From TH1177 sp042138015 (GTDB lineage Archaea; Thermoproteota; Nitrososphaeria; Nitrososphaerales; Nitrososphaeraceae), in contig JBHIVA010000005.1 in assembly GCA_042138015.1 (NCBI GenBank), positions 10,784 to 74,783 of the forward strand: a DNA stretch of 64,000 bases. The letters run 5' to 3'. Shown piece after piece: positions 54,798 to 62,532 of this stretch (the stretch's first letter is position 1; every line of letters begins with the position of its first letter). A program made the position numbers and the translations under genes. The notes below the pieces were generated by a model. It searched no databases. It had not been told where the DNA came from and saw nothing but the letters and a program-made list of their open reading frames with translations.

Positions 54798-55280
54798 TTG
54801 AGATTGAGATTACGAGTTAAAACGAAGTCATTCACCATATCACTTAGTATTTTTACTTTTGTATTGCTAGCATATTCTGTACATTACGCTTTTGGTGAAG
54901 ATTTCCCTGTGGTATTCACTATGAATGAATCATACATCCAACCTACTACATCTACTAAATCATATCTTTCAACTATGATAAACAATGCATTAATTGATTC
55001 TACAGAAAGTCAAACAAATCTATCCAATGAAGAATTCAAGAAACCATACATTCAACCTACTACATCTACTAAATCATATCTTTCAACTATGATAAACAAT
55101 GCATTAATTGATTCTACAGAAAGTCAAACAAATCTATCCAATGAAGAATTCAAGGAACAATTTATCTCGCTTGAATCCTTAGATTATAATAACAATATGA
55201 TTTTTGAAGATTCATCTTCCCAAACTAACTTACTTTCTGCTAATAATATACCATTCCTACTTCCAGTTCCATTTCCTTAA
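54798..55280 (+). CDS. Secreted protein with a duplicated 38-residue unit
   Basis: 160 residues from TTG 54798. Signal peptide (FTISLSIFTFVLLAYSVHYA-FG). Two near-identical units follow (YIQPTTSTKSYLSTMINNAL...NEEFK), encoded by 54933-55046 and 55047-55160. The DNA units differ at only a few bases, so the duplication is recent. Ser/Thr/Asn-rich and free of Cys; a structural or surface role is possible. It ends in PFLLPVPFP. Transcribed alone between the kinase and tRNA-Gly. Confidence 0.65.
   Translation: MRLRLRVKTKSFTISLSIFTFVLLAYSVHYAFGEDFPVVFTMNESYIQPTTSTKSYLSTMINNALIDSTESQTNLSNEEFKKPYIQPTTSTKSYLSTMINNALIDSTESQTNLSNEEFKEQFISLESLDYNNNMIFEDSSSQTNLLSANNIPFLLPVPFP
54933..55160 (+). repeat. 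Tandem duplication of a 114-bp unit
   Basis: Two head-to-tail units, 54933-55046 and 55047-55160, nearly identical and in frame (38 codons each) within the secreted-protein gene. Confidence 0.85.
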
Positions 55281-55356
55281 ATTATCTAATCTTCATGGAT
55301 GGATGAAGACTTTAAACGTCTCAATTATATAATAGGATACATTTTTTAACAATTAT

Positions 55357-55431
55357 GCGAAGTTAGCCTAGCCTGGTTAGGGTACGAGCTTCCCAAGCTC
55401 GGGGTCGCGGGTTCAAATCCCGCACTTCGCA
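55357..55431 (+). tRNA. tRNA-Gly(CCC)
   Basis: Acceptor GCGAAGT pairs ACTTCGC; anticodon stem CGAGC/GCTCG with loop TTCCCAA gives anticodon CCC; T arm GCGGG-TTCAAAT-CCCGC; discriminator A at 55431. A TATA-like AATTATATAA lies about 30 bases upstream. No intron. Confidence 0.94.
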
Positions 55432-55487
55432 TTTAATAAAAAATTTATTTAATATTTAATATTAGACAATTAAATGTATTTTTTTCC

Positions 55488-55975
55488 TAAGAGGCTATCC
55501 CTAAATTAGCCTCCTATTAACAATTATAGTTATTGCTAATTGAAGAACAATATAGTTATCATTTTTTTATTTCTTGTAGAAAATTCTTGAATATATTATC
55601 CCAAGAATTCGTTATCTCTACCGCCCTTCCTCTTACAGGATGTTTTCTATGAAATAATTTTTCTTCTCTTCTATGGAGTATATGTGGAATAAATCCTCTT
55701 TAATGACTTCTTGTTCTACTTCCTTGGAAAGATATGTTTTGTCAGGACTAAGATTTTGTTTTTTTAATCTTGATCTTCTTCTTCATCTTTTTGTCGTTTC
55801 TGTATTTTGTTATCTGGGATGGTGATCTTCTGATAATAATATTATCAATTGTATATGTTGCAGCAGTAACATCGTGACTATTGGCTGATGTTATAAAAGT
55901 AGAAGGAGGAATACCATCTTGAATTATTCCCTGACATCTTTTACACTCTTTTCTTGGTAAGAGTAAGGAGGGATG
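55488..55975 (-). pseudogene. Remnant of an IS5-like transposase
   Basis: Minus-strand translation, with frame changes and stops, gives DGIPPSTFITSANSHDVTAA and GFIPHILHRREEKLFHRKHP, then VRGRAVEITNSWDNIFKNFL, and YIVLQLAITIIV. These match the IS5/IS4-type pattern 'ANxHD', 'RW-VERTxSWxNxFR' and the closing 'NYLALVQLA', but the first half of the gene is gone. GAGGCTATCCCTAAATTAGC at 55491-55510 may be the surviving terminal inverted repeat. The last exact border is not visible. Confidence 0.6.
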
Positions 55976-56442
55976 TTACACCAAATGTAATATAACGAGA
56001 TAGGAACTCCTAAGAACTTGATATCTCAATAATATGTACCAGTAAAGGAAGTTAGAGACAAGAGGAGTTTGATCAGACACAGGATAAATCAATTAGAACC
56101 TATTTCAAAGGTTCAAACATAGAACATATTAAAATTAGAGCAAATTCTTATTTTCAACTTACAATTCTAGGACAATATAATTATTATGATACCATAACTC
56201 CTAATACAAATCCTGAAAATTTGATCTAGAATGTGTAAATGAGCACAATTGATTATCCTGTTAATTTCAAATACTAGAAACAAAATAATATTCACAATTA
56301 AACGAGAAAATATCTAATATTATTTTTTTAACTGGTTTTATTTATCTTTACAATATATCTAACATTCAAACTAGTATTTTTTGGAGATTTAATTGTCTAT
56401 CCATTACAAAAGGAATAAAAATAAGATTATCTAAAACTTGAT
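55976..56442. other. Non-coding stretch between the IS remnant and pyrG
   Basis: No ORF; possibly more decayed insertion-sequence DNA. TATA-like sequences near 56330-56360 (TTTTATTTATC) may serve pyrG. Confidence 0.4.
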
Positions 56443-58071
56443 GTGCGCTCCAATAAAAAAATAACTCCTAGACATGTAAAGTATATATTTGTTACCGGTG
56501 GGGTACTTTCTGGACTTGGAAAAGGTATAATTACATCTTCTACTGCTAAAATATTACAACTAACCGGATTAAATGTTTCATGCTTAAAAGTTGATCCCTA
56601 TGTAAATTATGATGCAGGTACAATGAATCCAGTAGCACATGGAGAGGTATTTGTAACCTATGATGGAGGTGAATGCGACATGGATATAGGAAATTATGAA
56701 AGATTCTTGGATATTGCATTAACCAAAGATCATAATTTGACTACTGGAAGAATATATTCAAGAGTTATCAATGCTGAACGTAAGGGTAAATATCTTGGAC
56801 AATGTGTTCAAATAATTCCCCATATTACAGATGAAATTAAAAATCAATTGAGACAGATAGTTAAAACTGAATCACTTGATGTATTAGTGGTTGAATGTGG
56901 TGGTACTGTAGGAGATATTGAAAGCTTACCATTTTTAGAAGCTTTTCGCCAAATGACACTTGAAGAAGGAAATAATAACACTCTATTTATTCACGTAACC
57001 CTAGCTCCAATACTAGATGTTGTAGGTGAACAAAAGACTAAACCTACTCAGCACAGTGTTCAAGAATTACGGAGAATAGGGATAAACCCTGATATTATTG
57101 CGGTACGTTGTAAAACTCTGCTTTCAAATGATACTAGAAGAAAAATATCTCTTTTTGCTAATATAAATACAGATTGTGTTATTTCATGTCATGATGCTGA
57201 ATCTATTTATCACGTACCAGAAATTTTAGCTAATCAAGGTATTAATGAAGCTATAAATAAAAAACTAAATCTAATTCAATTACCCATCAGGTGGTCTGCT
57301 TGGAAGAAAATTTCCAGTTCCTTTACACAATTGAAAGATAATCTAAATATCGCTATAGTGGGTAAATATATTTCACTTCCTGATAGTTATGTAAGTGTAT
57401 ATCATGCATTATCACATGCCTCAGCAATACGAGGTAAGAAAATTGCAATAACTTGGATCGATTCGGAAGAATTTGAACAAAACTCAAAGAAACTAGAATC
57501 CTTAAAAAGCTATGACGGGATACTTGTTCCTGGGGGATTTGGAAAAAGGGGTTCAGAAGGAATAATTTACGCTATTGATTATGCTAGGAAAGAAAATATC
57601 CCATTTTTGGGTATTTGTTTTGGATTCCAATTATCCATAGTATCCTTTGCTAGGGAAATTTGTGGATTGAAAAACTCTAATTCTACTGAACTTGAGGCAA
57701 ATACTAAACATCCTATAATAGAGTTCATGCCCGAACAGAGGACACTAAATAATGCGGGAGGGACAATGAGATTGGGACGTCATAAAATTAACGTGAATTC
57801 TGATACATTAGCTCATAAAATCTATTCAAAAAATATTATCTATAAAAGACACAGACATAGATATGAATTTAATAAAAATTATCTTTCTATAATACAAAAA
57901 AATGGAATGATACTATCTGGACATTCAGATAATAAAAAAAGAATGGAAATCTTGGAAATTCCTAATAATAAGTTTCATATTGCAGTACAATATCATGCTG
58001 AATTTGATAGTCGACCTGGAAAACCAGAACCAGTTTTTGCATCATTCATTGATGCGTGTATTAAATCTTAA
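56443..58071 (+). CDS. pyrG: CTP synthase
   Basis: 542 residues from GTG 56443. Synthetase domain: YIFVTGGVLSGLGKGIITSS (P-loop region, about 13-32), DPYVNYDAGTMNPVAHGEVF, VVECGGTVGDIESLPFLEA. Class I glutaminase domain at the C-terminus with Cys in FLGICFGFQLS (about 390), GGTMRLG, and the His-x-Glu in YHAEFDSRPGKPEP. Makes CTP from UTP and glutamine. Its 3' end overlaps the convergent NAD kinase-like gene by 11 bases. Confidence 0.97.
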   Translation: MRSNKKITPRHVKYIFVTGGVLSGLGKGIITSSTAKILQLTGLNVSCLKVDPYVNYDAGTMNPVAHGEVFVTYDGGECDMDIGNYERFLDIALTKDHNLTTGRIYSRVINAERKGKYLGQCVQIIPHITDEIKNQLRQIVKTESLDVLVVECGGTVGDIESLPFLEAFRQMTLEEGNNNTLFIHVTLAPILDVVGEQKTKPTQHSVQELRRIGINPDIIAVRCKTLLSNDTRRKISLFANINTDCVISCHDAESIYHVPEILANQGINEAINKKLNLIQLPIRWSAWKKISSSFTQLKDNLNIAIVGKYISLPDSYVSVYHALSHASAIRGKKIAITWIDSEEFEQNSKKLESLKSYDGILVPGGFGKRGSEGIIYAIDYARKENIPFLGICFGFQLSIVSFAREICGLKNSNSTELEANTKHPIIEFMPEQRTLNNAGGTMRLGRHKINVNSDTLAHKIYSKNIIYKRHRHRYEFNKNYLSIIQKNGMILSGHSDNKKRMEILEIPNNKFHIAVQYHAEFDSRPGKPEPVFASFIDACIKS

Positions 58072-59065
58072 GTTCATATATTCTTTGTCTTGCATCACGT
58101 AATGATGTTTTCTTTTTGACATAACCTCTATTTAGTAAATGACCTAATGAAAGTCTAATAGTTCTCTCAGGTAGTAACGTTTTAGATGCAAGGTCCTTTT
58201 GGCTCATTGCACCTTCATACTCTAATATTTTTAATATTAATTTTGCACTAGGTGGCATATTTAATAATTCTTCTGCTATTTTTATTTTTTTAGCAATTAG
58301 AGCTGTTGCAGAATCCTCACCAATTAATCTTACCAATTTAGCTGCATGGCTATGTTTGTTACATTCTAATATTTTTTTAATACCAATACGTCTTCCTCCA
58401 TCTAAAACTACTTCCCCATGAAATCTACTTAAAATCTCTGATATCTCTATTTTACTTTCATTTGGTACAATTAAAGGTCTGCGGGTATTATCTACTGAAT
58501 TTACTGATACGATTATAAAAACTTGTGAATTTTGAAGTACCATTGGGCCTCCTGCAGACATAGAATATGCAGTGGATCCTGTTGGTGTAGATACAATAAC
58601 TCCATCACTATTGTCATGCCAAACATCTTTATTATCTATTCTAAGTATATGTTCCATAAGTGTTGCACTTTTACTTGGAAAAACAACTACATCATTTAAG
58701 ACAGGTTCAATTTCTTTTCCATCTACTCTCACAGCTAATCTTACCAACTCGTCTACACTGAAATCTCCTTTATTTAACCTAGGCAAAATAGATTCTAAAT
58801 TACGGACATCAATTTGTGCTAAGAAACCAGTCGATTCTGATTCATATATACCTAACGCAGGAGATGAATCTGTTACTACTTTATGAAAATAATCCAACAT
58901 TGCTCGATCTCCTCCTGCAATTAACACGAGATCTACTTTATTAGCTACATCATAATTTTTTTCATTCATATTTATAGTTAGAATATTAAAGTTTTCTAGA
59001 ATTTTCTTGATCTTTGCTGTTAGTGAGATATCTTGGGAATTTTCACCAACAAGTGCAATTTTCAT
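58061..59065 (-). CDS. NAD kinase-like domain fused to a winged helix
   Basis: 334 residues. 1-255 are NAD kinase fold: VDLVLIAGGDRAMLDYF at about 45, where the catalytic GGDG is GGDR (R54, then Ala for Thr), VLNDVVVF, and an intact GVIVSTPTGSTAYSMSAGGP. About 270-334 form a winged helix (LILKILEYEGAMSQKDLASK...TIRLSLGHLLNRGYVKKK). The canonical enzyme is at 51260, so this one could be a DNA-binding sensor of NAD(H)/NADP rather than a kinase. That is an inference from the fusion and the altered loop. The Asp of GGD is kept, so residual activity is possible. Confidence 0.82.
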   Translation of the reverse strand: MKIALVGENSQDISLTAKIKKILENFNILTINMNEKNYDVANKVDLVLIAGGDRAMLDYFHKVVTDSSPALGIYESESTGFLAQIDVRNLESILPRLNKGDFSVDELVRLAVRVDGKEIEPVLNDVVVFPSKSATLMEHILRIDNKDVWHDNSDGVIVSTPTGSTAYSMSAGGPMVLQNSQVFIIVSVNSVDNTRRPLIVPNESKIEISEILSRFHGEVVLDGGRRIGIKKILECNKHSHAAKLVRLIGEDSATALIAKKIKIAEELLNMPPSAKLILKILEYEGAMSQKDLASKTLLPERTIRLSLGHLLNRGYVKKKTSLRDARQRIYELKI

Positions 59066-59251
59066 CAGTTTTGTTTATCTATATTCATCTCTCATTTAAA
59101 GTTAAATTTTTTTTACAGCTGATGATAACTTTTATTTAATCAATAAATCTTGAGTTCTTTGGTTTCCTTCTAAATTATATTATTTATTATAATTATAGTA
59201 AAGCGGATCTTTACCAGAACCTTTAAAGTATGGGGTAATAATGATATTTAC

Positions 59252-59539
59252 ATGCCAAAGAAACGTACGAGTCGTGGTCGTACTAAAGGTGGAAAAGGTA
59301 GTACCGGAACAGTTCATTGCAGTCAATGTGGTGCAATGGTTCCACGAGATAAAGCTAAAAAAATCACTGGTAGAATAACATTAGTAGAACCAACTCTTGC
59401 AAAAGAGTTGAGAGCTCAAGGTGCATATATATCTCCAGCTACAGATGTAAAATTTTATTGTGTATCATGTGCTGTTCATAGAGGAATAGTTAAAGTAAGA
59501 TCTGAAGTTGAGAGAAGAGTAAGTACAAGACTTAGATAG
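59252..59539 (+). CDS. rps26e: Ribosomal protein S26e
   Basis: 95 residues: MPKKRTSRGRTKGGKGSTGT, then VHCSQCGAMVPRDKAKKIT and KFYCVSCAVHRGIVKVRS. The two CxxC pairs form the zinc site; the basic N-terminus and the 'AVHRGIVKVRS' segment are S26e hallmarks. S26e is restricted to eukaryotes and some archaea, including Nitrososphaerota and Thermoproteota, so it supports the assignment of the organism. It lies alone between NAD kinase-like and lipid genes. Confidence 0.95.
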   Translation: MPKKRTSRGRTKGGKGSTGTVHCSQCGAMVPRDKAKKITGRITLVEPTLAKELRAQGAYISPATDVKFYCVSCAVHRGIVKVRSEVERRVSTRLR

Positions 59540-59540
59540 A

Positions 59541-60137
59541 TCAATTTATTTTTTTAATTGTGGTAGAAATTCTCTGTATTACCGTAATAATTGATATAAT
59601 TATTATTACTACTACTCCATATTCTAAAAAATTTTGAAATGGTAATATTCCCGTTACTGCTAAAATTAGTAATCTTTCTGCCCTTTCTCCAAAACCCACT
59701 CCACTTAAATTTACCCCAAAAATTTCCGCTCTGGATCTTATATAACTTACCAACAACGATGAAGAAATAGCTATCATACATAATATCGGATTAGCTAAAT
59801 CTCCAATCGCTATTCCTATGAAAATAACAACTTCAGATATTTTATCTAAGGTAGAATCTAGAAATGCTCCTTTGTCAGATGTTTTTCTTGTTATTCTAGC
59901 TACACTTCCATCAATTATGTCAAAGAATCCAGCGATTAACAAAAGAATACTAGCGACTAAAACACTGTTAAAGAAGATGACTTCCTTATTGGAACTTATT
60001 CCAAAAATGATAGAAGAAATTATGGCAATTGTAAAACCAATAACTGTAATTGAATTTGGTGATATTCCCAGTGAAGCAAACATCGATCCTATTTTGTCAA
60101 GGATTGGCTGGAGATTTTTTCGAAATTTATTTAGCAA
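59541..60137 (-). CDS. CDP-alcohol phosphatidyltransferase (archaetidylinositol phosphate synthase-like)
   Basis: 198 residues, several membrane helices. The CDP-alcohol motif D-x2-DG-x2-AR-x8-G-x3-D-x3-D is complete in FFDIIDGSVARITRKTSDKG followed by AFLDSTLDK (about 68-96). The N-terminus (GISPNSITVIGFTIA) is typical. The size and sequence fit archaeal synthases that join CDP-archaeol to inositol phosphate, but the alcohol is not proved. It is convergent with rps26e (2 bases apart) and divergent from the PIG-L-type gene. Confidence 0.85.
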   Translation of the reverse strand: MLNKFRKNLQPILDKIGSMFASLGISPNSITVIGFTIAIISSIIFGISSNKEVIFFNSVLVASILLLIAGFFDIIDGSVARITRKTSDKGAFLDSTLDKISEVVIFIGIAIGDLANPILCMIAISSSLLVSYIRSRAEIFGVNLSGVGFGERAERLLILAVTGILPFQNFLEYGVVVIIIISIITVIQRISTTIKKIN

Positions 60138-60265
60138 TAACTATTTAACTATTCATATTGTTTCAGTTCGTTTTATATTTTTTGAGGTTTCTCTGAAGAA
60201 TATCTTAGTTTAAGCCTAACCTTGGAAAGTTATTAATAGCCCTCTATAGTTTACCTCAAATTTAA

Positions 60266-60898
60266 ATGGAGAACTCTTCTATTCTCGTTTTCGGAGCACA
60301 TCCAGATGACTTAGAAATAGGAATGGCAGGAACCATTTCAAAATTCGTTAAACTGGGATTTAAGGTAATACCAATAATAGCAACTCTTCCAAATTTCACA
60401 GAAAATGATATAAAAATTGTACGTCAGACAGAATCAGTTGAATCATCTAAAATTTTAGGATGTCAAAAACCAGAATTTTTAGATCTTTCTCCATCTCAAA
60501 TTAACTTTGATCGAAAAATGGTATTTCTTGTTGATAATCTAATAAAAAAATATCAGCCAAGCAGTGTTTTTACTCAATGGCTTGGTGATTCCCACCAAGA
60601 TCATCAAATTCTTACTAAGTCAGTAATATCTGCTTCCCGTGACATTGATAATCTATACATGTATGAAACTACAATTCCAGGAGGTATAACAGAACAGGCA
60701 TTTAAGCCACAACTCTATGTTGATATTACTAGTAATATGGAAATAAAAAAACAAGCTTTGCTATGTTTTAAATCACAATTTCCTAGATGCGGTCTTTACT
60801 GGATTGATGCAATTGTGGGACGATGTAGTTATAGAGGTTATCAAATAAATACTAGATATGCAGAGGCATTCGAGATCATTAAAACTAGAAAATTCTAA
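60266..60898 (+). CDS. PIG-L/LmbE-family deacetylase
   Basis: 210 residues. Zinc ligands in ILVFGAHPDDLEIGMAG (His-x-Asp-Asp, about 10-14) and the later His in TQWLGDSHQDHQILTKS (about 110). The family removes N-acetyl groups from GlcNAc-type sugars (in PI-linked or thiol cofactors) using Zn. Near the CDP-alcohol transferase and the flippase, a role in a GlcNAc-containing lipid or glycan is plausible but is an inference. Confidence 0.85.
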   Translation: MENSSILVFGAHPDDLEIGMAGTISKFVKLGFKVIPIIATLPNFTENDIKIVRQTESVESSKILGCQKPEFLDLSPSQINFDRKMVFLVDNLIKKYQPSSVFTQWLGDSHQDHQILTKSVISASRDIDNLYMYETTIPGGITEQAFKPQLYVDITSNMEIKKQALLCFKSQFPRCGLYWIDAIVGRCSYRGYQINTRYAEAFEIIKTRKF

Positions 60899-60937
60899 AT
60901 GCTCAAGTTTTTTATCGATCTTTATCTAAAAGAATTA

Positions 60938-62077
60938 TCATGACATTTTTTTAGATACAAATTTCTTAAAAGTCATTAGAAATACAGCTTGAATGGATAA
61001 AGATATAACAACAGAAAATGCGAGTCCTGATACTCCTATCCATTTTCCTAATACAAGCATTAGACTTATCTGGAAAATCTGATAGATTACAGCTCCAATA
61101 ACTACTCCCTTAGTATTTCCTTCACTCAGAAAAATAGAATTAATGACATATGTCACCATCATAGGTATTATTCCAACACTTAATATCCGGATTACGCCAA
61201 GGGATTTTTCATAATTTGGGAAAAATAACTCTATTATAATTGGACTTAAAAGATATAATAATAAAGCAAGGACTACAGATATTCCAATAGCTACAATTCT
61301 TAACTTTGTCTTTCTATTGCCGCTCGATTCTTCTGGAATCAAATACTGAAAGAAACTTATAGGTATCATCCCAAGAAACATCAAAAATTGAAATCCTAGC
61401 TGATAGTATCCTAATATTATGTATCCAAAAATAGGACCGATTATAATCTTATCTAAGTACATTAATAACGCATTTGACATATTAAACGAATAAGTATGCA
61501 AAGAAAATTTCATTTTACTTTTTATATCTCCAAAATCCTTTTTGAAATATCTAATTGAAATAAAATATTTATAACTAAATATAAAGAAGGAAATGGTAAA
61601 TCCTAATATTATGCCAGGAATACCGATGATGTAGTATAGAACAATCGAAAGAACAAGTTGAGCCGCTCTTGCTCCTGCATTTGCAATAGCATATTGTTTA
61701 TACGACTTTCTTCCTAAAAATTCATAGATACTCATCATCCAAAAAGTCATACCTATAACAAAAAAACCTAATAATAGATCTCTTTGGGCGACAATGATAC
61801 CTAAAATGACACTTGAAAATAAAACTATCTGATTAGCTACTACATGTATCTTCTCAAAGCCTTTCGGGATATATGTAGTAACTGTAGTATTTAAACCTAA
61901 AAGGGCTATGCTAGAAGCAAGCGATGCCATGGAAATCATATAACTAGTTTCTCCATATTCTTCAACACTTTGTAGGGAGGCCAACAAAAGCCAAAAACTC
62001 CCAGTAATTATTGCTCCTAGAACATTACCAACTATTATATAAAGAAGACCTTTGTTAGATTTAATGAATTTCAGCAA
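60938..62077 (-). CDS. Polysaccharide flippase-like membrane protein
   Basis: 379 residues with about ten hydrophobic segments (GLLYIIVGNVLGAIITGSFW, IALLGLNTTVTTYIPKG, AFSVVISLSIQAVFLMTF). The 'NTTVTTYIPKG' loop and the later 'LDKIIIGPIFGYIILGYYQL' match the Wzx/MVF-type oligosaccharide flippases. The usual length is above 400, so this is a short form with 10-12 helices. Likely moves a lipid-linked glycan to the outer face; surface-layer glycosylation is the expected use in archaea. Confidence 0.82.
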   Translation of the reverse strand: MLKFIKSNKGLLYIIVGNVLGAIITGSFWLLLASLQSVEEYGETSYMISMASLASSIALLGLNTTVTTYIPKGFEKIHVVANQIVLFSSVILGIIVAQRDLLLGFFVIGMTFWMMSIYEFLGRKSYKQYAIANAGARAAQLVLSIVLYYIIGIPGIILGFTISFFIFSYKYFISIRYFKKDFGDIKSKMKFSLHTYSFNMSNALLMYLDKIIIGPIFGYIILGYYQLGFQFLMFLGMIPISFFQYLIPEESSGNRKTKLRIVAIGISVVLALLLYLLSPIIIELFFPNYEKSLGVIRILSVGIIPMMVTYVINSIFLSEGNTKGVVIGAVIYQIFQISLMLVLGKWIGVSGLAFSVVISLSIQAVFLMTFKKFVSKKMS

Positions 62078-62532
62078 TCTTCTTCCCTTTCATGTTTTAT
62101 CATAAATCATATTATTCATAATAAAATGCTTTATTTCACTTATCTTACTATTTTTCAGTAAATTTATTAAATTAAAGTTTAACAATAAACAAATATAATT
62201 TTAAAAGTACTTGTATTTACTAATATTATTATTGTATAATAATAATTAAAAAAATAAGAAAAAAAATCAATAGTACATACATCTTATTGTTACTTATTAA
62301 AAAAAATAGAGTTCGCTATAAATATTCAGAATCCTTTTTCATATAAATGAAAGAGAATATTTTAAAAAAACTAAATTACCTAACTAATATCGGAATTAAC
62401 AATGTTGTATATGCAGTGCTAAGTGTTTTAAATGTGTTCACCATGATAATAACTGATAGAATTAATATAAAAAGGACATAGGACAATTTTAAATAGTAGA
62501 ATAAATTTAAAAAGACTCTAGGAGCAAATTAG
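62078..62532. promoter_or_regulatory. Divergent promoter region before the LamG surface protein
   Basis: Very AT-rich 450 bases. The gap before 62533 ends with TCTAGGAGCAAATTAG, so AGGAG lies 9 bases upstream of the LamG ATG, a good Shine-Dalgarno. No other feature seen. Confidence 0.45.
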
